DNA of 64,000 nt from the NCBI GenBank assembly GCA_002396085.1, contig DGWI01000002.1:37389-101388 (forward strand), read 5' to 3'. A program made the position numbers and the translations under genes. Positions 1 through 7,939 of this stretch are shown one piece after another. A model generated the notes under the pieces. It was not told the DNA's origin and ran no database searches. It saw only the letters and a program-made list of their open reading frames with translations. The stretch's first letter is position 1, and every line of letters begins with the position of its first letter. The DNA comes from Porphyromonadaceae bacterium UBA4262 (GTDB lineage Bacteria > Bacteroidota > Bacteroidia > Bacteroidales > Muribaculaceae).

Positions 1-456
1 ATGGAGTACAAGAGCCAGCGTCTCTATCGCGATGCGCGCATCTTCAGCATCTACGAGGGCACCACACAACTCCAGGTGGTGGCGGCCATCCGTTATATCA
101 CCAACGGATCCTATATCAACTACATGCGTGAGATGTTGCAGGATGAGGTGGCCGACGAGTTCAAGCCACTCAAGCAACGCATCGAGGCTATGGTGCAGTC
201 GCTCGAGCAGGCTATCGCCATCGTCAAGGAGGCTGGCAACCAAGACCTGCACGACTTTGTCGCTCGTCGACTCTATGACATGACCGCCGAGACCATGATG
301 TCAATCCTCATCATTCAGGATGCCACACGTTGCCCCGAACTCTTCGGTCGCAGCGCACAGGTATATGTCCGCATGGCCGAGGCCAACGTCGCAGGTCACT
401 TCACCTATGTGAAGAACTTCCGTGCCGACGATATTGATGCCTTCCGCGCCCAGTAA
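1..456 (+). CDS. Acyl-CoA dehydrogenase, C-terminal part (5' end outside window)
   Basis: The frame is open from the first base, so this is the C-terminal 151 residues of a longer protein; the ATG at base 1 is probably an internal Met. The stretch RLYRDARIFSIYEGTTQLQV is the family hallmark around the FAD/substrate site of acyl-CoA dehydrogenases (YRDARI, then IYEGTTQLQ). Family members are flavoenzymes that introduce the alpha-beta double bond in acyl-CoA. The remaining residues (about 35-150) resemble the helical C-terminal extension of the longer, roughly 560-600 residue members common in Bacteroidales. An electron-transfer flavoprotein is the usual partner, but none is visible here. The gene ends at a strong hairpin shared with the convergent neighbour. 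Confidence 0.85.
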   Translation: MEYKSQRLYRDARIFSIYEGTTQLQVVAAIRYITNGSYINYMREMLQDEVADEFKPLKQRIEAMVQSLEQAIAIVKEAGNQDLHDFVARRLYDMTAETMMSILIIQDATRCPELFGRSAQVYVRMAEANVAGHFTYVKNFRADDIDAFRAQ

Positions 457-473
457 TGCTCCATCACATTATT

Positions 474-513
474 AACACAATCGGCTGGATTAAAGAATCC
501 AGCCGATTGTGTT
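474..513. terminator. Bidirectional hairpin terminator
   Basis: Perfect 17-bp inverted repeat (474-490 with 497-513) around a 6-base loop TAAAGA. It lies between the convergent ends of the acyl-CoA dehydrogenase (plus) and the YbjN-like gene (minus). Short T and A runs flank the stem, so it can work in both directions. Confidence 0.85.
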
Positions 514-533
514 TAATGCATGGTGCATCGATA

Positions 534-920
534 TCACTCCTCCAGATTCTGGTAGAAGTCAGTGCGGGCGTGGCGCAGCAGTGTGATGGCGCGCGGCACG
601 ATTTCATTCATCTCTGGTGTCGTGTCCATCAGAATCTCAAGTGCCGCCCATACCGAGCGATCGTGCACGGTGTACAACTTGATAACCTTAATATTAAAGT
701 TCGTCTTGTCGATGGCTTCAAGCACCTCATACTTGTTGTCCTCATTCACGTCATAGATGGCGGGTAGCATCAGGCGGAAGTACTGGTCATCGTTCTCATC
801 GGGAAAGTACGAGTAGGTCAGACCTTCGCTCTTAAACGTGATTTCACCGTCCTCTGGATCAACCTTGGGACGGTACCCTTCTTCCTGCAGGAAGTCAAGC
901 AATAGTTCATTTAGTTTCAT
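534..920 (-). CDS. YbjN-like domain protein
   Basis: A 128-residue acidic, soluble protein with no signal peptide or membrane segment. The pattern of a short N-terminal helix (LNELLLDFLQEEGY), a beta meander with FKSEGLTYSYFPDENDDQYFRLMLP, then NKYEVLEAIDKTNFNIKVIKLY resembles the YbjN / type III secretion chaperone-like fold, a family of mostly unknown function. It sits 41 bases downstream of the kinase-AAA+ fusion on the same strand, so the two are probably cotranscribed and may be partners. The gap holds a 7-base-period tract. The fold assignment comes from motif recognition only. Confidence 0.6.
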   Translation of the reverse strand: MKLNELLLDFLQEEGYRPKVDPEDGEITFKSEGLTYSYFPDENDDQYFRLMLPAIYDVNEDNKYEVLEAIDKTNFNIKVIKLYTVHDRSVWAALEILMDTTPEMNEIVPRAITLLRHARTDFYQNLEE

Positions 921-969
921 AATTCCTAGATTAGTAATTCTTAATTCTAAATTCTAAATTATTAATTAT
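921..969. repeat. AT-rich tract with 7-base period
   Basis: Seven consecutive heptads related to TAATTCT (for example TAATTCT, TAATTCT, AAATTCT, AAATTAT, TAATTAT) fill the gap between the YbjN-like start codon and the stop codon of the kinase-AAA+ gene. The tract runs over that stop (962-964). It is one of about ten such tracts in the window. Confidence 0.7.
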
Positions 970-2758
970 CATTAGTTCTGAATCCCACGTGTGGCAGGCT
1001 GTTGCGGCGCTCGTTGCCCTCCATCTTGTCGCGGATGCGGTCATACTCCTTCAGCGCATCGCCCTTCACGCTTGGCTTGATGCCGCCGATGGTCGTTTCC
1101 ATCAACTCCTCGGTGATGTTTGTGTTGTTATATGCCGCAATCATCGCTGCTTCGTTCACAACGTAGGTGATGTCGCTCGCCACATAGCCTTCGCTCAGTG
1201 TAGCCAGTTTCTCAAAGTCTAACTCGTCACAAGGACGACCCTTGAGATGCAACTTCAGCATCTCGCGCCGTGCCACCAGGTCGGGCAGCGGCACATACAC
1301 CATCTTGTCGATGCGTCCTGTGCGCAATACGGCCGGGTCAATCTTGTCGGGACGGTTGCTCGTGGCGATGACAAAGATGCCGCGCTGCGAGCAGTTGTTC
1401 AGTTGTGTCAAGAACTCATTCACCTCGCCCGAGTGGTGGTTGCCCAGGTCGTCACTGCGGTTGGGCACAAATGCGTCAAATTCGTCAAAGCACAATACGG
1501 TAGGGGCATTCTTCTCGGCTTTCTTGAACAGTTCGGCAATCTTGCCCTGTGTGCCGTGGATATAAACGGAGCCCAGGTCGCTCGCCTTGACCAGCATGAA
1601 GTTGAACCCGGTCTCTTCGGCAAACTTCTCGGCAAAGAAACTTTTGCCACAGCCTGGAGGGCCATATAGCAGCATACCATTCGGGGGGGTCAAGCGGTAC
1701 TTCTCGGCACGCTCCTTGTCTCGCAAGATGAAGATTACACGCTGGTTGAGCATTTCCTTCATGTCCTCCATGCCGGCGATGTCCTTGAAACCATTGCCCT
1801 TGCCTTTCTTCACCTCGATGTCAACGGCTGTTTCGCGGGCCTGCGCATCGTCGTCATCACAGCGACTGTGCGAAGATGCCGAGCGTTCACTCGATGGCTT
1901 GTCTGCGGCTGGTTCTACTTGGCTGGGGTCGTCCAGCGCATGCAGCAGTTCTCTGGCACTCTTGTAGCGATCGCTCACATTGCTCGACAAGCCGCGGCTC
2001 ACGATGCCAATCATCTCTTTGGGCACACCATCCAGTTCAAGAGGTTCCTTGCGCAACTTTTTCAATTCACGGATGGCGTCGCGCCGAGGCAACGATGTGT
2101 CGTAGGGCCACGGAGCATTGCCAGTGAGCAACACATACAGCACCGTCACCGCCGAGAAAACATCGCTCGACTCGTCATACATTCCTGCAAACGTCGAGTT
2201 GGCACAGTACTCAATCTCCAGGTCACTTGTGTCGAACGGAGCCACACCGCTCGTGTTGCCCGACACATGTCCCATATCGATCAGTTCGGGCTCGCCATCG
2301 GTCTTGGCACTGAGCATGATGTTGCGTGGGGTGATGTCGTTGTGCATCAGCCCGTGAGTCTCGTGCATATAGTGAAGTGCATGCAGCACACCCGTGATGA
2401 TGCGCTTGGCCTCGTCGACAGGCATTGGCCCCTCGCGTTCAATCTTCTCAACTAGCAACTCGCCGCTGAAGTACACTGTCACCATGTAGTGGCACACGCC
2501 CTCGGGAATCATCATCGTCCCGCTCGTGATATAGGAGATGATGTTGCGGTGCATCAATTTCTTGCAGTATTCTATTTCACGCACCTTGCCATCCTTGGTC
2601 AACAGGCGTTCTGGGATATTCTTGATGATGAATAACTTCAAGAAGAACGGACTCCCGTCATCGTCGGCCACACGATAAGTTTCGCTGTAGGCATTGGCCT
2701 TGATCAGATACTCAACCGTGTAGTCATCCACCTTCTGTCCTTGTGTCAGTATACTCAT
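962..2758 (-). CDS. Protein kinase-like domain fused to AAA+ ATPase
   Basis: A 598-residue cytoplasmic protein. Residues ~12-275 are a Ser/Thr kinase-like domain: K41 in FFLKLF as the ATP-binding Lys, HND (139-141) with N146 as the catalytic loop, and DMG (161-163) replacing DFG. The Gly-rich loop is degenerate (IKANAYSETY). An acidic/Ser-rich linker (~278-320) leads to an AAA+ module of the FtsH/Cdc48 type: Walker A GPPGCGKS (366-373), Walker B LCFDEFDAF, sensor 1 ATSNRP and the second region of homology LRTGRID. No zinc-protease domain follows, so this is not FtsH. Catalytic residues look intact, so an active kinase is plausible. It is probably the first gene of a two-gene unit with the YbjN-like protein. 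The cellular role is unknown. Confidence 0.85.
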   Translation of the reverse strand: MSILTQGQKVDDYTVEYLIKANAYSETYRVADDDGSPFFLKLFIIKNIPERLLTKDGKVREIEYCKKLMHRNIISYITSGTMMIPEGVCHYMVTVYFSGELLVEKIEREGPMPVDEAKRIITGVLHALHYMHETHGLMHNDITPRNIMLSAKTDGEPELIDMGHVSGNTSGVAPFDTSDLEIEYCANSTFAGMYDESSDVFSAVTVLYVLLTGNAPWPYDTSLPRRDAIRELKKLRKEPLELDGVPKEMIGIVSRGLSSNVSDRYKSARELLHALDDPSQVEPAADKPSSERSASSHSRCDDDDAQARETAVDIEVKKGKGNGFKDIAGMEDMKEMLNQRVIFILRDKERAEKYRLTPPNGMLLYGPPGCGKSFFAEKFAEETGFNFMLVKASDLGSVYIHGTQGKIAELFKKAEKNAPTVLCFDEFDAFVPNRSDDLGNHHSGEVNEFLTQLNNCSQRGIFVIATSNRPDKIDPAVLRTGRIDKMVYVPLPDLVARREMLKLHLKGRPCDELDFEKLATLSEGYVASDITYVVNEAAMIAAYNNTNITEELMETTIGGIKPSVKGDALKEYDRIRDKMEGNERRNSLPHVGFRTNDN

Positions 2759-2788
2759 ATCTCAATGATTTTAGCATCTATTAGACTG

Positions 2789-2796
2789 CAAAGTTA
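2789..2796 (-). promoter_or_regulatory. -7 box TAACTTTG for kinase-AAA+ gene
   Basis: Matches the Bacteroidota -7 consensus TAnnTTTG on the minus strand, 30 bases upstream of the start codon at 2758. No good TTTG -33 element at the expected distance. Confidence 0.55.
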
Positions 2797-2964
2797 ACAC
2801 TTCAAACCTGAATCACCATAAAATTCCTTTCATTTTTTCGCAATTTTACCAAACAAATCCCCAGTCACTCTGTGTGGCGGCAACTAATTCCCTATTTGAA
2901 TGAACGCTTGAACCATAGAGCGGGCGAATAATTGTCCCAAAAATGCCAAAATGTCGAAAAAATT

Positions 2965-2995
2965 GTTGACAGTTGGCGAAAAATTGCTATATTTG
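2965..2995 (+). promoter_or_regulatory. Promoter GTTG-N19-TATATTTG for TPR protein
   Basis: A -7 box TATATTTG at 2988-2995 with GTTG at 2965-2968 near the -33 position; spacing of 19 fits the Bacteroidota consensus. The predicted leader is about 55 bases. Confidence 0.55.
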
Positions 2996-3058
2996 CAAGT
3001 TGTTTTGGGAAATCGGGCAGAATGGCGTCCGGCAATTCCCGCCTTTAAATGTTGAGAT

Positions 3059-4705
3059 ATGAGTTTTAAAGAGGTAAATGAACTGAGAAAGAATGGCCAA
3101 TTGCAAGAAGCGTATGAAATGGCCACTAACGATTTGAATCAGGCACCCGGCGATGTGTGGGCAGCCAGGGCAATGTTTTGGACACTGCATGACATGGCAT
3201 TCGACGAATTGAAGCGAGGCTATAACGATGAGGCAGCAGTCCTGGCCGAGCGTATGGAACAACTCATTCCGCAATTGGGTGAGGAAGAACCTGCTGATGG
3301 CAATGAGCGCAACTTGCCTGTGCGGGCATACGCTCGCCTCATACGGCACATGCAGCCATTCTATGCCGATGTCAAGGCTGCATACCGCGAGGCGCGTACT
3401 GGAATTACCATTGCACCCTATGACTACATCGCTCAACTCATCACCAACGGCCAACTCGCCGAACCTCTGCACGAGCGGGCTGGTTGGATTATCTGGTATC
3501 ACTTGTGGAATCAACAGCAGCGCATGCCCAGCCTTGAAGCACGGCAGGCACTGGCACACTATATGAGCCTGACTGGCATTTCAAGACCATCGGTGCTGCA
3601 TTCGCGCATTTTGTTTGTCGCCATACGCTTGTCCAAGCGCTTCGGCAGAGAGTTTGACTTTGCCAAGTTCCTTGACTTGTGGGGTGAGGACAACTTCCTG
3701 CCCGAGGACTGGCAACGCAACGAGCGCAAGAAAGGGCATCGTGGCATTTTCCCGGCATTGGTCGAGGCTGCGGTCATGCAGTATATCGCCTGCAAGAAAC
3801 AAGATCACGACATGGTCTACAGCGAGGAGTTCATGCAACTGCTGAGCAAAGTGGTCGAGCGCTTCCCCGACAAGGCCGAACTCAAGCGTTATCTGTCACT
3901 GTCACTCTTTAACCGTGGCGACAAGGAGCGAGCATTGGAACTGCATCGCGAGTTGGCCAGGACGCTCAACAAGTACTATGTGTGGCATGAGTTGGCGGGC
4001 ATGTACACCCACGACCTTGACATGAAGACCTCGGCTCTGTGTCAGACGTTGACACTCAAGGTTCAGGATAATTACACATGCGAGATTCATCGAGAACTGG
4101 GATGGGAATTGGCACGTGAGGGCAACATGCCTGCTGCCCTGTGCGAGTTGGAAATCTACCGCTCGACCCGAGAGCGGTGTGGGTGGCCCAGGTCATGGCG
4201 CTACGAGCAACTGCGCAAGCGCATTCCGGCCGACACCATTGCCACACAGGACAATCGTGCACTATATGCCGAACGTGCCCAGGGCATTATTAATTGGGTC
4301 TATCAGGATGTGCCACAGACACCGGCTGTGGTGGCAGCACGCTTCCGCGACAAGCAGGGCAAGGATGTTGCCAAACTGATTATGCCCGACGGCAATTCAC
4401 TGTTTGTCAAGGCCTCTAAAGTGCCTGCCGAGAATTATCTCATGGTGAGAGTGCAAGGTGACAATGGCAAACTCGCTCTGCTCACGGCCGATGCCGCTAC
4501 GCGCGACCAGGTGGTGCCTGCATTTACCGATGCTGTCACAGGCGAGGTGCGTGTCATGCAGGGCCAGGGAGGCAAGCAGTATGGATTTGTTGAGGGATGC
4601 TTCGTGCCAGGCCAGTTCTTGCAAGGCATCGCCACTGGCGACACAATCACCATCCTCACCGAGATGCAACCTGATGGACGCCGTCGCGCCATTGCCCTCA
4701 TCTAG
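3059..4705 (+). CDS. TPR-repeat protein with C-terminal OB-like domain
   Basis: A 548-residue soluble protein without a signal peptide. Residues ~1-390 are helical and TPR-like (for example NELRKNGQLQEAYEMATNDL near the start, then RYLSLSLFNRGDKERALELH and LGWELAREGNMPAALCELEI). Residues ~410-548 are predicted beta-rich; KQYGFVEGCFVPGQFL followed by GDTITILTEM resembles a cold-shock/S1-type OB fold, which would suggest nucleic-acid binding. That part is inference from pattern. It is divergent from the kinase-AAA+ gene and followed 29 bases later by the PIG-L gene. TPR plus OB architectures of this kind are known from poorly understood, possibly conflict-related, proteins; no effector domain is visible here. 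Confidence 0.6.
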   Translation: MSFKEVNELRKNGQLQEAYEMATNDLNQAPGDVWAARAMFWTLHDMAFDELKRGYNDEAAVLAERMEQLIPQLGEEEPADGNERNLPVRAYARLIRHMQPFYADVKAAYREARTGITIAPYDYIAQLITNGQLAEPLHERAGWIIWYHLWNQQQRMPSLEARQALAHYMSLTGISRPSVLHSRILFVAIRLSKRFGREFDFAKFLDLWGEDNFLPEDWQRNERKKGHRGIFPALVEAAVMQYIACKKQDHDMVYSEEFMQLLSKVVERFPDKAELKRYLSLSLFNRGDKERALELHRELARTLNKYYVWHELAGMYTHDLDMKTSALCQTLTLKVQDNYTCEIHRELGWELAREGNMPAALCELEIYRSTRERCGWPRSWRYEQLRKRIPADTIATQDNRALYAERAQGIINWVYQDVPQTPAVVAARFRDKQGKDVAKLIMPDGNSLFVKASKVPAENYLMVRVQGDNGKLALLTADAATRDQVVPAFTDAVTGEVRVMQGQGGKQYGFVEGCFVPGQFLQGIATGDTITILTEMQPDGRRRAIALI

Positions 4706-4734
4706 ACACTTAATAACTAACTGAATACATTCAC

Positions 4735-5487
4735 ATGACACGACGAGACATGATCAAAGCAGCAGGTGGTGCCGCAGCAGCGACCATTTTGGGAGGAATT
4801 CCTCTGGCTGCACAAGCACAGGACAAGGCTGCTAGCAATAACGGCAAACGTAAGATTCTTGTCATTGGGGCACATCCCGATGACCCCGAGACCAGTGCAG
4901 GAGGCACTATGTGCCTGCTCAAGCAGGCTGGACACGAGGTGGTGAGCGTCTATCTCACACGTGGCGAGGCGGGCATTGCGGGCAAGACCCATGACGAGGC
5001 GGCAGCCATCCGCATGGTTGAGAGCGAGCGTGCATGTGCCATGATGGGCATACGCCACATCTTCATGAATCAGGTGGATGGAAACACCGAGGTCAATATC
5101 GACCGCTATCGCGAGATGCGCGAATTGCTTGAGCGCGAAAAACCCGATGTGGTGCTCACCCATTGGCCTGTGGACAGTCACCGCGACCATGCAGCATGCG
5201 GTATGCTGGTGCTCGACGCATGGCGCAGAGTAGGGCGCACATTTGACCTCTATTATATGGAGGCGATGACCGGAACGCAGTCGCAGATGTTTCATCCCAC
5301 CGACTGGGTCAACATCGAGAGCGTGGTGGATCTCAAGCACCGTGTATGCGACTGCCACGAGAGCCAGGGCATGGACGTGCTCATGGAGGGGTGGCATGGC
5401 CCCATGGAGCGATTCCGTGGCATCGAGTGCCGTTGCAAATATGCAGAGGCCTTCGCCCACCATACCGAACCAAGAAACATGCTCTAG
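4735..5487 (+). CDS. PIG-L family deacetylase, Tat-type signal
   Basis: A 250-residue LmbE/PIG-L metal-dependent N-deacetylase. Zinc ligands are visible as the AHPDD motif (H47, D49, D50) and HxxH in HRDH (H149, H152); TRGE follows the first strand as is typical. The N-terminus TRRDMIKAAGG plus an Ala-rich stretch to AQAQ looks like a Tat signal peptide, so export of a folded metalloenzyme is likely. Family members deacetylate N-acetylglucosaminyl groups; the substrate here is unknown. It follows the TPR gene by 29 bases and precedes DPP IV by 42, consistent with one transcript. The stop codon lies inside a repeated CTAG-rich element. Confidence 0.85.
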   Translation: MTRRDMIKAAGGAAAATILGGIPLAAQAQDKAASNNGKRKILVIGAHPDDPETSAGGTMCLLKQAGHEVVSVYLTRGEAGIAGKTHDEAAAIRMVESERACAMMGIRHIFMNQVDGNTEVNIDRYREMRELLEREKPDVVLTHWPVDSHRDHAACGMLVLDAWRRVGRTFDLYYMEAMTGTQSQMFHPTDWVNIESVVDLKHRVCDCHESQGMDVLMEGWHGPMERFRGIECRCKYAEAFAHHTEPRNML

Positions 5488-5498
5488 AATGTCTAGAT
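5479..5498. repeat. 20-base CTAG-rich element, copy 1
   Basis: ATGCTCTAGAATGTCTAGAT; 19 of 20 bases match the copy at 20011-20030. It begins in the last two sense codons of the PIG-L gene and supplies its TAG stop. With the following bases it forms a small hairpin (CTAGAAT 5484-5490 with ATTCTAG 5499-5505) followed by TTTTT. Confidence 0.75.
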
Positions 5499-5529
5499 AT
5501 TCTAGCATTTTTAGCCTAAAAAACCGACT

Positions 5530-7701
5530 ATGAAAAAAACTCTTATATTGCTTGCTGCACTGGCAGTGAGCGTGAGCGCTAGTGCGCTCGACATCCAGGA
5601 CTATGTTCTGGGCGGTGCCCGTCCACGGGGCATTGGAGCCGTCACACCCGCGATGGACGGCAAGTACTATTATCAACTGGCCGATGGCGGCAAGACCATT
5701 GCACGCTGTGCCTATAAGACTGGCCAGCGTACAGCCACTGTGCTCGACTCGGTGGCCATGCACAATGTGCAGGTCAAGCGTTGGGACGGCTATGAGATGA
5801 GCCAGAGTGAGAGTGCCATCCTCCTGTGGGCCGACAGCGAACCCATCTACCGCCACTCGTTTACGGCACGTTTCTTCGTCTACGACTGCAAGAGCGGGCA
5901 GATGAAGTCGGTGGCTGGTGACGAGCCTGTGCAGATAGCCACCCTCTCGCCCGATGGGCAGCGTGTGGCCTATGTCAAGCAGAACAATGTCTACGTTCAG
6001 CGCTTGAGCGATGGCAACATCACACAAGCCACCACCGACGGCCTCAAGAATCATGTCATCAACGCTGTGCCCGACTGGGTCTATGAGGAGGAGTTCGCTA
6101 TGCTCAACTCGTTTGCATGGTCTAGCGACAGCCGCACCTTGTCGTTTATCCGGTGGGACGAGAGCGAGGTGCCCATGTACTCGATGACTATGTATGAAGG
6201 CGACTGCAAGCCCAATTCTGATTATGCCCTTTATCCTGGCTCCTATGACTACAAGTACCCCGTTGCAGGTGAGAAGAATGCCGTGGTGAGTGTGCACAGT
6301 TACGATGTGCAAGATGGCAAACTGAGCAAGATGAATGTGCCCCTCACTGCCGAGGACTATGTTCCACACATTGGCTATGCCGGACCCGCTGACGCATTGA
6401 TGGTGATGACGCTCAACCGCACGCAGAACGATATGCACATCTATCGTGTCAATCCCGCCACTGGTACTGCCCGCGACATCTATCACGAGACCTCGGACTG
6501 TTGGATTGACAGTGAGATGTCGCGCAATGTGGCTTACTATGATAACTTTCTGGTCATTCCCAACGAGACTTCGGGGTATTGCCAACTCTACCAGTATGAC
6601 CTGGACGGGCATCTCATGCGCCAACTCACAACTGGCGAACAGCCTGTTACTGCCTACTATGGCTATGACAAGAAAAACCGCCTTTTCTACTACCAGTGTA
6701 CCGACGGCCCGCTCAACCGTGTGGTGCGCCGTGTCGATGCCAAGGGGCGCGTGCAGGATGTGGAGGCTGGCAAAGGTACCAATTCAGCCACTTTCAATAG
6801 CGATTTCACCTATTATATCCACACCTTCAGCAATGTCGACACCCCCACGCAGTATCGCTTGAAGCAGGTGGGCAAGAAGATTAGTGTGCGCGACCTGCAA
6901 CTCAACGAGGACTATTGCGCCAAGTATTGCATCCCCAGTGTGCCACGTCGCCAGTTCGTTACATTCGAGAACGATGGCTATACGCTCAACGGGTTCATTA
7001 TCAAGCCTGTCGACTTTGATCCCACCAAGAAGTATCCCGTCATCATGTCGCAGTACAGTGGTCCAGGCTCGCAACAGGTGCGCAACAACTGGAAACTTGA
7101 CTGGGAGGAGTATTTCGCCACTCAGGGCTATATCGTTGCTTGCTTTGACGGTCGTGGCACTGGAGCACGTGGCAAAGCCTTCGAGTCGCTCATCTATCAG
7201 AATCTGGGATACTATGAGACCATCGACCAGGTGGCTGCGGCGCGCTACATGGCCAGCCAGCCTTGGGTCGATGCCGACCGCATTGGCATCTGGGGATGGA
7301 GTTTCGGCGGATATGAGGTGCTCATGGCCATGTCGCACCCCGACAGCCACTATGCCGCAGGTGTGTCTATCGCACCAGTGACCAGTTGGCGGTTCTACGA
7401 CACCATTTATGCCGAGCGTTTCATGCGCACACCACAAGAGAACCCTGATGGCTATGCCCAGAGTGCCCCACTCGACAAGGTCAAGGATCTCAAGGGCGAC
7501 CTGCTCATCATGTTCGGCAGCGCCGATGACAATGTGCACATCATCAATGCCATGCAGTATATTGCCAAACTCCATGGCCAGAAGCGCCAGTTCGACATGA
7601 TGGTCTATCCCAACATGAACCACAGCATCAACGGCTGTGGCGTGCGCGAGCCGCTCTACCAGCGCGTGCTCAACTACTTCGACCGTACCCTTAAAAAGTA
7701 A
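5530..7701 (+). CDS. Dipeptidyl peptidase IV (S9B), exported
   Basis: A 723-residue prolyl dipeptidyl peptidase with an N-terminal signal peptide (MKKTLILLAALAVSVSASAL). Residues ~35-480 form the beta-propeller, including DWVYEEEF, the motif that holds the substrate N-terminus in DPP IV. Residues ~490-720 are the alpha/beta hydrolase domain with nucleophile S591 in GWSFGG, D666 in GSADDNVH and H698 in NHSI. It cleaves X-Pro/X-Ala dipeptides from peptide N-termini in the periplasm. Most DPP IV proteins have Tyr where F592 is. Length is normal for the family. The small Cys-containing protein starts 5 bases after its stop. Confidence 0.93.
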   Translation: MKKTLILLAALAVSVSASALDIQDYVLGGARPRGIGAVTPAMDGKYYYQLADGGKTIARCAYKTGQRTATVLDSVAMHNVQVKRWDGYEMSQSESAILLWADSEPIYRHSFTARFFVYDCKSGQMKSVAGDEPVQIATLSPDGQRVAYVKQNNVYVQRLSDGNITQATTDGLKNHVINAVPDWVYEEEFAMLNSFAWSSDSRTLSFIRWDESEVPMYSMTMYEGDCKPNSDYALYPGSYDYKYPVAGEKNAVVSVHSYDVQDGKLSKMNVPLTAEDYVPHIGYAGPADALMVMTLNRTQNDMHIYRVNPATGTARDIYHETSDCWIDSEMSRNVAYYDNFLVIPNETSGYCQLYQYDLDGHLMRQLTTGEQPVTAYYGYDKKNRLFYYQCTDGPLNRVVRRVDAKGRVQDVEAGKGTNSATFNSDFTYYIHTFSNVDTPTQYRLKQVGKKISVRDLQLNEDYCAKYCIPSVPRRQFVTFENDGYTLNGFIIKPVDFDPTKKYPVIMSQYSGPGSQQVRNNWKLDWEEYFATQGYIVACFDGRGTGARGKAFESLIYQNLGYYETIDQVAAARYMASQPWVDADRIGIWGWSFGGYEVLMAMSHPDSHYAAGVSIAPVTSWRFYDTIYAERFMRTPQENPDGYAQSAPLDKVKDLKGDLLIMFGSADDNVHIINAMQYIAKLHGQKRQFDMMVYPNMNHSINGCGVREPLYQRVLNYFDRTLKK

Positions 7702-7706
7702 TAGAT

Positions 7707-7889
7707 TTGGCACATAATTGCGAAAACTGTAAGTTCCGTGCACATTATGACCAGAAACCCGACTCGTTGTTGGGTCGTTTCTGGCGATGGCACATCAACT
7801 TCTGCCCAGGTTGGAAGGCATTCTTCACCTCCCGCCCACCTGAGCAGCAGGCCGAGTTAAGGAAACGCTATCAATTCACCAAGTATTAA
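7707..7889 (+). CDS. Small Cys-containing protein, 60 residues
   Basis: It starts with TTG at 7707; an in-frame stop lies just upstream (7692-7694) and no ATG is available. Residues include CENCKFRAHYD, then RFWRWHINFCPGWKAF, giving a CxxC pair and a third Cys before PGW. The composition (Trp/Arg/Lys rich, no signal peptide) and the Trp-Cys pattern look like a conserved small protein rather than a chance ORF. It begins 5 bases after DPP IV and ends 50 bases before miaA. A metal-binding role is possible but not shown. Confidence 0.6.
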   Translation: MAHNCENCKFRAHYDQKPDSLLGRFWRWHINFCPGWKAFFTSRPPEQQAELRKRYQFTKY

Positions 7890-7939
7890 CAACTTTTGGC
7901 TCCCTCAAGAGCAATAGCCAATCTCCTGAACTCTCGGTC

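Larger units (their letters stand above)
2759..3058. promoter_or_regulatory. Divergent intergenic promoter region
   Basis: A 300-base gene-free, AT-rich spacer between the kinase-AAA+ gene (minus) and the TPR protein (plus). It holds a minus-strand -7 box TAACTTTG (2789-2796) and a plus-strand promoter (2965-2995). Nothing else is recognisable. Confidence 0.6.

Noticed and set aside
962..2758. FtsH protease reading of the AAA+ protein
   Set aside because: The AAA+ core is FtsH-like, but there is no HExxH zinc site and no membrane helices, and the N-terminal half is a kinase.
4717..6624. 635-codon minus-strand open frame opposite the PIG-L and DPP IV genes
   Set aside because: It is antisense to two well-identified enzymes; its translation is rich in His/Val/Ala with no family pattern, as expected from codon bias of the real genes.
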